64,000 nt of DNA from Chamaecrista fasciculata (GCA_003254925.1 QANZ01018074.1:223612-287611), one strand, 5' to 3'. Shown: positions 35,943-48,171, counted from the first letter of the stretch. Numbers and translations: made by a program. The notes: a model not told the origin generated them from the letters alone.

Positions 35943-36510
35943 ACTCTCAGTTGTTTTCATCTGGAAGATATTTTTCTTCTCAATTTGTGGAGCTAAGTAT
36001 CTTCTTGACTTGACAGAGGGATCGTATACTAATAGGTAGTGAACAACTTATAGTTATTTTAGTTTTTAGATGCGTTCTTTCCTACGGGAGAAGCATGTGA
36101 GTTGTAATAGTTTGAAGATGAATTGTAAGAAAAAGTGATTTGGGTTGACCTGTCTATTAATCCATGAGTTGTAATAGTTTTTAGCTGTCCTGTATTATTT
36201 TCCTTTGACTGTAAAATGATCTTAGATATAACATGTTTCTTATTATTATCCTTAAAATGTCTTCCTTAGATGTCTAAATTTGGTACACATGGATTCATTG
36301 GATGACTAGTTCATTTTTCGCTAATGTTTGAAAAGCTTAAAGAATTTTAGCATACTAATTAGTACCATTTAGCAAGTTTTATGTGACGCCAATCATATCT
36401 CTATGAATTAATTACAACAAACCATATTTTCAGAAAGATAAAATTATAAAATTTAGTTTTATAAATGTGATTATAATTGATTGAAGAAAAAAATTATTTT
36501 TTAATCTTTT
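35943..36510. other. NOL9 3' flank
   Basis: The first few hundred bases are probably the 3' UTR of the NOL9-like gene. The rest is AT-rich spacer with no feature I recognise. Confidence 0.45.
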
Positions 36511-36990
36511 CATAAAATTCTTATCTATATTCTCTCTAGTTAATAATTAGTTTTGCAAAAAATTATCTTTTTTATTTTATCACTATCATGATTGGTTATA
36601 GGAAAATTTGTATCACTTAGTTCTTAATTTAATTTTTATCACTCCTCCCTCCTCCTTCGTTTGTTTTCGGTTCGGTTTTTGTTTCAATAAATTCAAATCT
36701 GATTTAGTCCCCCATTTTGGTGGTGTTTTTTTAGATTTGATTATGTCCTCTTTTAATAGTGTTTTTTCATTTTGTGGTGTGTCTCTTTTATGGGTGTTCT
36801 TTTGTTTAAAATTTGGTTAATATTCTTTTTTAATATTCTTGTCATAAAATTCTTATCTATACTCTCTCTAATTAATAATTAGTTTTGCAAGAAAATTTTT
36901 TTTTGGTTAGCAAAATTATCTTTTTTATTTCATCACTATCATGATTGGTTATAGGAAATTTTTTATCACTTAGTTCTTATTTTAATTCTT
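36511..36990. repeat. Direct repeats 332 bp apart
   Basis: A block of about 120 bp starting CATAAAATTCTTATCTAT at 36511 recurs at 36843 with few changes plus a small insertion in the second copy. Between them is T-rich sequence with repeated GGTGTTTTTT-like phrases. It could be a segmental tandem duplication or the remains of a repeat element. Confidence 0.65.
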
Positions 36991-37250
36991 TTATCAAACG
37001 TATCATCTGAAAATTGAATGATTTTCATTTTTCTCATATTAACAATTAAGTACTATGTCAAAAATGTCTTAAAATATATTAAATTTAATCAATTAATTAT
37101 TACAACTTATATTAATTTTTAATTAAATTAGTATAGTTTTGCCTTTATAATTGTGTCTCTGTATTTTTATTTTATATGCAAACTGAAATTATCTTATTAA
37201 ATAATAACAAAATTCCATCTTTTAATTAATAATATAATACAAATAATTAT

Positions 37251-37597
37251 TGTTAAACTGTAAATTTGGTCTCATATCTTTTGCTCAATTTTCAATTTGG
37301 TCTTATATCTTTTTTTTTGTTGCACTTTTGGTCTCATATTCAGGTTCCAATTTGGTCATATATCTTTTTTGATACAGATTTAGTCCCATATCTTTGGGTT
37401 AATTCCGTAATTAGTTCTATATCTTTGGGTCAGATTTATAAATGGTCTCATCTTTACAAAAGGTATGAGACTAACTCTGCGACTTGACTAAAAGATATGA
37501 GACCAAAATTGAGACATTTTGCAAAGATATAAGACCAAAATTACAACAAAAAAAGATACATGACCAAATTGGAACTGAGTAAATTTGCACTTTGGCC
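37251..37597. mobile_element. Mutator-like foldback MITE, 9-bp target duplication
   Basis: It is flanked by a perfect 9-bp direct repeat, AATAATTAT, at 37242-37250 and 37598-37606. The ends are imperfect inverted repeats (TGTTAAACTGTAAATTTGGTC versus the inverse of TGGCCAAAGTGCAAATTTACTC). The arms contain reiterated 'GGTCTCATATCTTT' phrases in inverse order. It has no coding capacity. Confidence 0.85.
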
Positions 37598-37606
37598 AAT
37601 AATTAT

Positions 37607-38133
37607 CAAGCATTTGAATTGAAACGACGCCGTAGTGGTAGTGTTGTCCCTGTCATTTGAAAAAAATGAAAAGAGAGGTATGATAGATAGAGCGTTATTT
37701 CAGGTAAAAGCGCGGTTAAACACCATCGTTTCTTTGCAGAGACTGTTTCTATTTATGGCCAAATGAAATGCAACGCCCAAAACTCTGTGGAGCTCTGCTT
37801 TTGTTTTTACATCTTTCTCCTCCTTTCCTTCCCTTCCCTCCACTGAGGAGAGAGAGAGAGAGAAAGAAAGAGAAAGAGATAGAGATACAGAGAGAGAGAG
37901 AGACATAGAGAAAGAGAGAGAAAGAGAAGTCGCGATCTCCCTCCTTCTTCCCTTCCCTTCCATGATCGTCTTCCCCGTTCCCACCTTCTCTTTTTTCTAT
38001 TTCTTTCTCGTCCGTTGAATCCGTTTCTTCTTCTCCGTCATTGGGTCGTCGATTGGAAAAAGGAAGAGAAAATTAGGGTTGAAAGAAAGGGGGAGATTGC
38101 GGAAGAAAAGGGAGAATTGAAATAATAATAATA
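37607..38133 (+). promoter_or_regulatory. Promoter and GA-rich leader of the MYOB-like gene
   Basis: Base composition rises toward gene level from about 37680. A long GA-rich microsatellite region (37850-37929) lies about 200 bp upstream of the ATG at 38134, in the presumptive 5' UTR. The MITE ends about 540 bp upstream of the ATG. No clear TATA box was found. Confidence 0.5.
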
Positions 38134-40799
38134 ATGGCCACTCGATCGTTCACTCGTTACGTTGAGGAAGAACTAGGAAAGATCCCGCACTTCGTCATCT
38201 TCGCTATGCTGGAATGGGTTTTGATCTTCGTGCTTTTCCTCGACGGCCTTCTCGCCTTCGCCGCCAACGAGTTCGCTAGGTTTTTCGAATTGAAGATTCC
38301 CTGCTTGCTCTGCACGCGACTCGACCACGCCATCGTTCACAGAAACCCTGATTTCTACTACAACGATTCCATCTGCGAGTCGCACAAGAAGGACGTCTCG
38401 TCTCTCGCCTTCTGCTACAACCACAGAAAGCTCTCCAACATCAAGAAAATGTGCGAGAGTTGCCTCCTTTCTTTCGCCACCGAGAAGGAGTCCGATTGCG
38501 ATACTTACAAATCCCTCGTCGGGATTCTTCACAAGGATCTCGAGTGCTTTGTTGAGGACCATTCGCAGATTCAGCTCAGCTTGAAGGACGATGGGATGCA
38601 TATGGTGGAGGAGAGGGTTAGCAGCCAGAAGTGTTCGTGTTGTGGGAAGCCCTTGAAGATCAGATCATCGTCTTATCCTAAAGGGAAGAATGGGGCCATG
38701 TATTCACACGCTCCTACTCCTTCGCCGCGAGCTCATCCCTATAACAAGATCAGCGATTCGGAGGGTACGTCGGATGTGGATCTTTTTCATGATGCCAAAT
38801 GTGAGTATGAAACATCAACTTGTGAATTCTGATGATCCATGTCTTATTTTAATTTGCTTTTAGTGAATCAAAATGTGTCGTTAATTTGAATTGGACCCAA
38901 TGCAATAGCTTGCCTAGTTGATTTGAATATGATTCCTTTAAGCATAATTCTAGGAATAATATAAAAGAAGAATAGTACCAAAGCAGGTTGTCTCAAGTTC
39001 TAATACCTAGAGGTGTTTATATTTAGTGTTGAAGAGTGCTTCAAGTTGTAACTATGAGAGAAAAAGAAAATAGTGCCATGATGGCACTCTGTCATTGATA
39101 GAGTTCCAGTCAAATCTTAGATGAAATGATTATGTGGGATAACGTGCCTTTAAGATGGCTTGAAAAGAAAATGAAAAGAAATGAAAGTCTTCATGGCATT
39201 TTATGACTGTGTCACTGATAAGAGTTTCAATTTTGAATACAGCAAAGGATGATAGCAAAACTGCTTCTGCGACAGAAGGCGACGAAGTACATGAGGAATC
39301 CAACAAAACACCTACCTTTACAAGGGGGAATAGGTTCTTTGGGGCTCCATCAAGCGATTCTTCCTCTAATAACAACACCAGATCATGGTCTTTCAAACTC
39401 AACAGGAAATCCCCACAGGACAAAACAGAGTTTTCTGGCGACTCCCTGGAGGGACAGGTTCCATTTGAAGCAGAAGATGCCATTTTGAACCATTACAAAA
39501 GACATGTTCGCTTGGATCGCAAGTCACTCATGGCTTTATACATGGAGTTGGATGAAGAAAGAAGTGCTTCAGCTGTTGCTGCTAACAATGCAATGGCCAT
39601 GATCACGCGGTTGCAGGCAGACAAGGCGTCTGTGCAGATGGAAGCCTTACAGTATCAGAGAATGATGGAGGAACAGGCAGAGTATGATGAAGAAGCCCTG
39701 AGAGCAGCTAGCGAGATGCTTATCAGAAGAGAGGATGAAATCAAAGCTCTAGAGGCTGAATTGACCATTTACAGAGACAAATATGGATGCTTACTAGATG
39801 ATGATTTTAAGGACTTAATGAGAGACCTTAGTAATGAGGAGTGCCAGGAGTTCAGGTTTCAACCCTACTTGTCGTCTCATCATCATGGTGGCATAAGCTC
39901 TCCACCTAACTTCAATGACGGCGAAGATAATGAAGAAAAGGGACCCAAATTTCATCAAGCTGTGTCACCTCGGGTGGATAGTGGAGTGGGTAGGCCAAGT
40001 GAGTCAATGAGAGATGTGAAAGGGGATAAAGCATATCTTCTAAGCCGGATAAAGAAACTGGATACTAGAAGTCACATGGTAGACAATGGATTTCAATTCC
40101 CACAATGTAGCCCTGAAAGTGTAAACACTCTAGAAAATGGGACAGGTAACACTAAGTGAATATATATATATGACTGAAGCCTGAAATGCACACAGTACTC
40201 CCTTAGATTACAGCCAACCTCTAAAAGTACCACATTATAATTCGTAATGTGACGAAATACTCCTTGAACTTTTAATTTTGGATAAATAACTTTCTTTTAT
40301 TAAAATTTTTATTAAGAAAATTTAAAAATTTCAATAACAATCACAAGGTTGTAAACAGAACTTGATTTTCAATAAAAATCTTAACAAAAAGAGATTATTT
40401 GTACAAAATCAAATGTTTAGGGAGTATTTCGTCACTTCTCAAAGTTTAGAGAAACTTTTTTGCACAATGACTAAAATTTAAGTGGGTTTTGTGCATTTTA
40501 TAGGCATATATTTCTTCATTCATCACATACTTAGAATCTTTTTGGATGTGGAACTGACAGATAAAGCAAGCGAAGCAGCCTCCATAACATCCCTTACAGA
40601 AATTGTGAAGGCTCTTGAAGTAGACAGTGGATTCTTAGAGCTTGTCTGCAAGCAGCATGAAGAAAATACGGAAGAAACCGAGATTTTGACAGCAATATCA
40701 GAGAATCTAGAGAAGCTGCGGCACCTTGTAATGAACTCCCCAAGGGCATCACCTAGGGCATCCCCTAAAACATCACCTAAGGGAGACATGATAGCATGA
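38134..40799 (+). CDS. Myosin-binding protein, DUF593/zein-binding family (602 aa)
   Basis: A plant myosin-XI receptor of the MYOB family. The N-terminus anchors it to vesicles, and the GTD-binding coiled coil (DUF593) binds the myosin globular tail. Three exons: 38134-38800, 39243-40145, 40561-40799. Residues about 18-40 form a transmembrane segment, followed by a Cys-rich part (CLLCTRLDH, later KMCESCLLSF and CSCCGKPL). DUF593 spans about residues 308-405, with LDRKSLMALYMELDEERSAS and a long coiled coil ending YRDKYG. The C-terminus has a short helix and SPRASPRASPK repeats. Length and layout fit the short MYOB5/6 group (Arabidopsis At1g18990/At1g74830, from memory). Intron 2 is mostly a MITE, and an in-frame alternative acceptor at 40503/40504 would add 19 codons. 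I preferred 40561. Confidence 0.9.
40182..40501. mobile_element. MITE filling most of MYOB-like intron 2
   Basis: The outer ends are imperfect inverted repeats (GAAATGCAC… and …GTGCATTTTAT), and an inner pair is perfect over 15 bp (40250-40264 and 40421-40435, GTGACGAAATACTCC). It starts 36 bp after the donor and ends about 60 bp before the chosen acceptor. It is related to the MITE in intron 1 of the GALT gene (53532-53911). Confidence 0.75.
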
Positions 40800-42070
40800 T
40801 TACCATCTCTAAAGTCTACCCTACCTGTTCTGGTGGTAATGAATGGTTTTGGATTCATTCTTTCCTAATTGTAGTGGGACAAAGCTATAAAAATATTACC
40901 CAGATATTCTCAATGGCAATGGAGGCTGAGGTTTAATGAGAAATCCCTATATGTGCTTGCCAAGGGGCAGGTCATCAGGTATGGGAAGCATGGATGGAAT
41001 ATGGATGGATCGATATGGAATGGATGGATGGATGAGATGTTAATAATAGCAAATTTCTTCTTCTTCTTCTTCTCTCAGTTTTTTCTGTGAAATATTCTGA
41101 AACTAGAGGTATTGCACTTGAAAGTTCAAAAGCATGTCCTGTGATATATATAGCTCATACACGGTTTCCTCAACATCCACATACATCACTAGGCTTCTAG
41201 TTGTCTTCACTAGGATCGTTTCCACAAAACTTGGATAGGTTTGATTGTTCATATGACTATTTTGACAGTTTCATTTTTCTGACCTGTTTTGTTTTGTTTA
41301 TCTTGCAATTTTGAAAATGGAGGTTGGCTTCATCATGAAGATCATAGTCTAAAGTCTAAACATTCTCCGCTTGCCGCAAGAATTTTAAATTGATGATATG
41401 TTTGATCTCACCCAAAAAAAGAAAAAATAGACAGATCTGTAAATTCAGCTTGTGCATTAATGTTTGGTATAACAAATTAATTAAATATTTTGATAATTAA
41501 TGTGTTATTTAAAACAAATTGTATAAACTTATTTATATAAAGAGAGAGTTAAGTAACTTCTCACTACTTTCATTGCTAAAAAGAAAAAAAAAAACTTTCC
41601 ACAACTTTAAATAAAAAATTATTATTAAAATATATTATAAAAAAAATTAAATTTTTATTAAAAATATAAGAAAATATTTTTCTAATTTTAAAATTTTAAT
41701 AATTATTAAATTTAAATTCATCTTTACTTAGAACATGCAAAATACATTGTAATATATTATATCATCAATTAGACCTTTTATATACATAAGAAGAGAGATT
41801 TGAAGTTTGGAAAATTATTCGAATTGATACCATAGTAATTCGACTAATTTTCTTATCTGACATATTACATCATATATAAAATTGTGTTGTGTGTAAAATT
41901 TCCTGGTTATCTGACATATCACATCACATATATATATAATATATATAAAAGATCAAACTTAATTGTTTCATAGGTGCTTCCTTCTTTTATATATATAAAC
42001 ATAAAATGTAGAGACATTATTAGTAAGATACAAAGAAAAAGATGAGAAAGGAGATAAGAATATGAATCGC
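40800..42070. other. 3' flank of the MYOB-like gene, then AT-rich spacer
   Basis: The first roughly 600 bp include GGATG-type repeats (about 40984-41036) and a TTC microsatellite, and are probably partly 3' UTR. Beyond about 41.4 kb the sequence is extremely AT-rich. A phrase TTATCTGACATAT.ACATCA is duplicated around 41853 and 41905. No gene is seen. Confidence 0.5.
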
Positions 42071-42542
42071 TCTTAACAATAGAAAATTAATCCTATGTGA
42101 TTTCTCAATTGGTGTAGTATGCTCGTCATGGCGAAAAATCAAACAACGCTATCATTCAAATATTCAAAAATCCCTTTCCTCATGTTCTTTTCGACTAATA
42201 AATCTCAACATCATGTTCTTAACAATAGAAAATTAATCCTACGTAGGCTATAAGCCTATGTGATTTCTCAATTGGTGTAGTATGCTCGTCATGGCGAAAA
42301 ATCAAACAACGCTATCATTCAAATATTCAAAAATCCCTTTCCTCATGTTCTTTTCGACTAATAAATCTCAACATCATGTTCTTAACAATAGAAAATTAAT
42401 CCTACGTAGGCTATAAGCCTATGTGATTTCTCAATTGGTGTAGTATGCTCGTCATGGCGAAAAATCAAACAACGCTATCATTCAAATATTCAAAAATCCC
42501 TTTCCTCATGTTCTTTTCGACTAATAAATCTCAACATCATGT
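42071..42542. repeat. 163-bp tandem array, three copies
   Basis: Copies run 42071-42216 (146 bp), 42217-42379 (163 bp) and 42380-42542 (163 bp). Copies 2 and 3 appear identical. Copy 1 lacks a 17-bp segment, ACGTAGGCTATAAGCCT, that contains a short palindrome. The unit is non-coding. The near-identity points to recent expansion. Confidence 0.92.
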
Positions 42543-44992
42543 TTTCTTCTTTCAACTTTGAAATCAAACCATTCTCAGATAGGTGGTCTCATTGCTCGAC
42601 TCAAAAATATAGTTAGTTATCAGTTTAATTGGCGGTTGGTTAATTGTGACAGAAACAACTAGAAGATTTCCTAAGTTCATTGTTATTCATTATTCCTCTT
42701 ATGCAATCCTGTGTCATATGTAATACTTACTTCTATTAATCAATGAATTTATTCATCAGGTGATCGACCAACTCTTTAATAATCTAATTAGATTTTATAA
42801 ACAAAATATAGTAATGAATAAAGTATCTTAAAAAATATTTGAACAAATTAATAAATATATTAATTTGTACTAATAAAACTTATAAAGATAATTAAATTTT
42901 TACGTACTATAGATAAAAAGTTAATATTATATAAACTTGAAGGATTATTTTAAAATATTAAAAAATATATCTAATCGATTAATGAAAATTAAATCACATA
43001 AATAATGAGTATATAGTAATTAATATTTTTATCTAAAAAATATTTTATAATGTTATATCATATATTTTGTCATAAGTATCTGATAACATATAAAACAAAT
43101 TTGGATAAACATAAAAAATGATTATTAAATTTAGTAAAACTAATGGAATACTATGAATATTTTAAAAGTTATGACTTAAAAAAACAAGAATAATTCCAAT
43201 TACGACATTAAACAATAAATAAAAAATTAAAAATATTAATATTAAGTATGATAAAAAATAAATATTTTTTTTTAAATAAATGGATATTATTTTCAACATT
43301 TTAAATAATATTATATAAAGAAAATATGAAAAATAGAGATATTATTATAAATAAAATAATAAAATAGAGAAAAGTGGCAAAAAGTCTGAAAATGTAAGCT
43401 GCACCGTAGGACCATATATATACGTGTGGTGTATTCATTTCGGTTGTATAAAATAAATTATTTTTTAGTTTAATCCTATTAGAAGCTTCCAATTTTCAAC
43501 AAGTGGTATCTCAATATTTTCTACAAATGGAATAACATTTTCGATAAGTGGTATAAAGAGTTAATACATAATTTTAAATTTATTGTATTCCGACTTCAAA
43601 CAATAAAGATATGACTAATTTTATTTATTTCGACGTGAGACGAGTTTCTTACTTTTAAGACTCATTTTGATCCTATTTGTTGATGGTCTCAAAGTGCTCA
43701 TAAAAAGAATCTCGTAACTCTGAATTCCTTATATTTGAACTTACAATAAGAGAGATATGACCACATTAATTATTTTTTAGACCAATTTAAAACATCATGA
43801 AAACATTGGGACCAATATAAAACAAATAAAATATAAGAGATGGATTTGAAACTTACTCTTTGAGACTTTGAGCTTTTATTTAAATACAAATGTTGGAATA
43901 TCAATATCTATATTTCTATTAAATATATAAATTAATTTTAGATCTATGAATTTCTAAAGGAAAGTTTAATATATTCACATAATTTGTCAGAGGCCAACTA
44001 TTATTTATTTTCAGGTTATGCTTTTTATGTGTATTGTAATATGTGTATTCTAATACGTGTATATATATTATATCTATGAACACATTGTGTGAGTACTTTT
44101 ACAAGTCAATAATTCTTAAGAATTAAAAAAATAAAAATGAAAAATATAGCTTAATTCTCATGATTCATAAATTTTGAATTGAATCAATTTCGATTTTGTT
44201 TCGTTGATAAAGTGATATTTATTTAAAACTTGAATTTAAATCAAATTAGTTAAAAGATATTAAATAAATCAAATTTGAATCTAAATTAGATAAAATCAGA
44301 TCATATTGAATACTTTTTTTTGGGTGAAATCAAATTATATTAAATATTTTAAATTGAATCAAATAAATGAAGATCTTATTTAAAAAAATCATATAGCAAA
44401 TCTCAAATTTGAAAAACTCAATTACTCTATAAATAGTATAAATAGGACTCATATTCAGTGCACTTCTAAAAGCTAAATTTCGGTGCTCCACCCTCCACTT
44501 ATTCTGAATATCATCTTTCATCAAGAAAAAAAAAAAAGCAAGAGTCTCTTGTTATTATATATGTACAAGGGTATTTATGATTGATAAAAAATAATTTAAT
44601 TAAAAATTATAAAAAAATATATATGAAGATTATAGTAATTTGTTAACTGCATAATAAAAAAGGGAAAGTAGTAGATGAAATTAAGTAATCTTTTAAAACT
44701 TTAAAATAAAAAAATCATCTTTAAAATAAAAATTTTAAAAATTAAATTTGATTATAAAATGTAATAAAATATCTTTTTTATTTTAAAATTATAATAATCA
44801 TAAAGTTTAAATTAATCTTTATATGTTTGGGCATGCAAAATACACTAATCTAATACAAAATGATGCGCCAAACACTTTAAAAAAAAATTGATCAACAAAA
44901 ATATTAAAACTAATTTTTTAAAAAAATATGAAACATAAGAATTTGAGTGTAATGAATATGGATGACAAAATAATTTACTAAAATTAATAAAT
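42543..44992. other. Extremely AT-rich gene-free stretch
   Basis: No coding region is supported. The sequence has long AT-only runs that resemble a matrix-attachment-type region by composition only. A partial copy of the 24.3-kb foldback family lies at about 43580-43830. Confidence 0.5.
43580..43830. mobile_element. Partial relative of the 24.3-kb foldback element
   Basis: It shares the order of phrases with the right arm of 24255-25068: a 'TTTGTTGATGGTC…AAAGTGCTCATAAA' block, then 'AAGAGAGATATGACCA', then 'GAAAACATTGGGACCAA'. Identity is moderate, and only about one arm is present. Confidence 0.55.
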
Positions 44993-45320
44993 GGTTAAAG
45001 TGTACTTTTGGTCCTATAACTTTGACAAAGGTCTCAATTTAGTTTCATAGCTTTTTGTTGCAATTATGGTCCCATAACTTTGGCAAAAATCTCAATTTGG
45101 TCTCATAATTTTTTTTTTTACAATTCTGGTCTCATAACTTCTAAAAATGTCCCACCATTGGTCCTAAGTTGATTTCTATTCATTTTCTGCCGTTAAAGAT
45201 GATCTGACATACTAGATTGAATGATCACATGACAAATATGATTAGAGTGGATTTAAAAATGATCATTATGAAACAAATTAAAACCTTTACTAAAGTTATG
45301 TACCAAAGCGCACTTTAGCC
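44993..45320. mobile_element. Mutator-like MITE immediately upstream of 5-FCL
   Basis: It is flanked by a perfect 9-bp direct repeat, TTAATAAAT, at 44984-44992 and 45321-45329. Inverted ends of about 38 bp begin GGTTAAAGTGTACTTTTGGTCC (left) and, inverted, GGCTAAAGTGCGCTTTGGTAC. The interior is reiterated 'GGTC(C/T)CATAACTTT' phrases. It ends 44 bp before the ATG of the folate gene at 45365. Confidence 0.9.
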
Positions 45321-45364
45321 TTAATAAATTAATAGATTAAAAAAATAGAAGTGGAACTACACAG

Positions 45365-48171
45365 ATGATTACAACTACAACAACAGTGGCAACAAAGGCT
45401 CTTGATGCGTTCCTTCGCATCTGTATTCGCCGTTCTTCTTCGCAGCTTCGTGGTTCGGTGGCGACGTTAACGATGGCGACCAACAACGGCCAGAATGATG
45501 AACTTGACGCCTTATTCAAGCAGAAGCGCCTACTCAGAACACAGGTCAGAAAGACCCTCAAGGCCATGGATCCTTCACTCAGATCTCAACAAGGTAACGA
45601 ACTAACGATTCTGTTATTCATAAGCGCGTAACCTGCTCATAAGATAGGGATGAGGTGGTTCTGCAACATATAGCGTGCCCTAAAATTACTACTAGGCGAT
45701 GCAATTGCCATCGAGTGAAGAAAAAGGCAAATCTGTGTGTGTGTGTGTGTATTTGTGTAAACAAGGGAAGGTTCTATTTGCAATTACTTGGAGATGAAAA
45801 CTCTGAAGAAACTTTTTCTAATTTTTGATTTAGCTGTTTTTTTACGTGCTGCAGCTCTGTTAAAAGCCTACGTTTGTACTGTACTGTACTGTTGCCTTGT
45901 TAACATCTTAATGTTAAAGGATTTTAATGAAGTGATTCTCTTTACCTTTTTTATTAGAAAAAAAAACTGTATTCTTCTTTTGATATTTCTTTGATTTCTT
46001 ATATCAGATAATGCAATTCAAAGTATAATTTTGGGGGCTCCGTGGTTCAAATCTAGTCATGGATTATGCGCATACATAAGCTGCAGTGCTTTACGAGAAG
46101 TTGATACATCGAAGCTGTTGTCAGAAATTTTGCAAGATCACGCCAATGGTGTGTATGACTTTCATCTTCAGATATTGACTATCGATGTGATTTGATATTA
46201 AGAAACTTAGAACACGTAATAGTCTCCTCAAGGAAGGTGATTATGCATCTAGAGATCTGTGTAGAACTATCACATTAACCTTAAAATGCGACAGCTAACA
46301 TGTGAAAGAAAGTTGTCCAAGGGATCATTTTCGACAACACCAACTGTGTGGTAATATTTGTGAACTATACTGAGCTGGAATTGTCCTGCAGGTTGTAGTT
46401 TCTTCACCTGTGAGATTTCCTTGCAATATCTAGCCCTTCCTTCTGTTGTCGAGCATAAATTAACATCTTAGTATTTTTAATTCGATATGATTTTTATTAT
46501 GAACTACGCTTATTGCCTTATTTATTTTTTACCTTGTGGGGCCAATCTTCTAATTTTAGTTTCCTATCTACGTTTTATTGTTACTCAAGATGACCATATA
46601 CAGGTGGGAGAAAACTTTATGTACCACGGGTGGAGGATAAGAATAGTCACATGCGAATGCTCAACATTTCGGGCATTGATGATCTTATTCCAAATTCAAT
46701 GGACATTTTAGAACCAGCTCCTGTAGATGCTGATGGAAATAATCGCGAAGACGGTACATGCTCTCAATCCCTACCTTAAATAATTGCTTTAATCCCAAAA
46801 AAATTATAAATATTTGTTATTTTTTCTTTTTTCCCTTTCTTACTTCATATCATTATAAATGATCCAATGTTGTATATTTGAATGCCACAACTATGAAAAA
46901 TTGATTTTAACTGCATTTGAATGGCTAATATTTCGGTTCTTGTCCTTCTTGTCCAATAAGATTCTGTCTAAGTTTCATACTTGTGCTTGTCAGCCATCTT
47001 TTGTCATTCCTTTGATTTCAACCCTTTCAAGACACGAACCAGGTTGTCATGAACCAGGATGAAATGGATTTATTATGTATTGTTTGCTTCTTTTAAGCAG
47101 GGTCATTTGGCCTAAAACATGTTAAGCAGCTTTGAAAAAGTTGCAACTGGACCAGATATAAGTTATGAGTGAAACTACCATTCTACTTTTGTACAGTCAA
47201 TAGGGTTGACTTCCATCAAATATATTTACTAGTTATCCGGATTCATTATCTAAAACCTTATGAAAGATATTTTTGATGCAGTGATGCAGGCAAATGATCC
47301 AGTCGATTTGCTCCTTTTACCTGGTAACTTCTTGTCTTTGTATTTAGCTACTACCATCTAAACCTGAATTAGCTAATAACTCTTGTTTCTATTCTCAGGA
47401 CTTGCATTTGACAGATCTGGGAGGCGTTTAGGTCGTGGTGGAGGGTACTTATTTAATTGTTTGTCATATCTCAATATCTTCAATCTCTCTTATGTTTTAA
47501 GAAGTCTCAGTTGGGTAGAATTGTTGTTTTTGGCCAGTCAGTTGGGTAGAATTAGACATATCTGAGTAGGGCAAGTCCTTTTGGGTCTTTCTTAGAAACT
47601 TGATTACTACTCAAACTTTACTTGGTGAACCAAATTGTATGGCTTCTAGTGCAGAATGAATCTCACAAACTCTCAAGCTTAATCTTTAATATTTCATTCC
47701 TTGTGTCTAATCACAAAAACTAATCTTAGTCTAAACTCTGAAGGTGTAACAATAAATTGTTTTCTCTCCCAGATACTATGATACCTTCCTGAAGAACTAC
47801 CAAGATCTTGCTAAGGCACGACATTGGAAACAACCCCTATTGGGTATGCATGATTTCCTTTTAGGATTAACAAAGATGATTTAGTTAAGAATCAGTCCAC
47901 ACAGTTTAACAGGATCCACCAATCTCGCTACTAATTTGCAGTTGCACTGTCATATTCCGAGCAAATATTGGATGAAGGAGTCATACCAATGACTTCATCT
48001 GATATTCCAGTTGATGCTCTTGTGTCTCCAGCTGGTGTGATTCCCATCAGTGTTGCTGCCTTGAATAGGTATCCCTGAGCAAAATCATTCATTTTGTTGC
48101 TACGCGGGAATCGATACTTATTTTCAGTTTGTCTATTTAACCATTTTCACATTTCCAGAATGAGTTTATGA
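45365..48171 (+). CDS. 5FCL: 5-formyltetrahydrofolate cyclo-ligase, mitochondrial type (272 aa)
   Basis: It converts 5-formyltetrahydrofolate to 5,10-methenyltetrahydrofolate using ATP, recycling the 5-formyl form that accumulates with serine hydroxymethyltransferase activity. In plants it acts in mitochondria. Exons: 45365-45593, 46008-46148, 46604-46753, 47282-47323, 47399-47444, 47773-47843, 47942-48068, 48159-48171. The length of 272 aa matches the roughly 277 aa of Arabidopsis. Residues 1-36 are rich in Thr, Ser and Arg with few acids, as in a mitochondrial presequence. The signature GRGGGYYD is at residues 199-206, preceded by LLLPGLAFDRSGRRLG. An internal ATG (45473) before the mature domain could give a cytosolic form. 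The last 13-nt exon is inferred; reading through the donor would end the protein after Asn-Arg-Tyr-Pro instead. Confidence 0.93.

Noticed and set aside
38173..38601. Minus-strand 142-codon frame under MYOB-like exon 1
   Set aside because: It overlaps well-supported coding sequence in antisense; a typical GC-rich exon shadow.
42071..42542. CRISPR-like array
   Set aside because: Repeats are long and contiguous with no spacers, in a plant genome; it is a plain tandem duplication.
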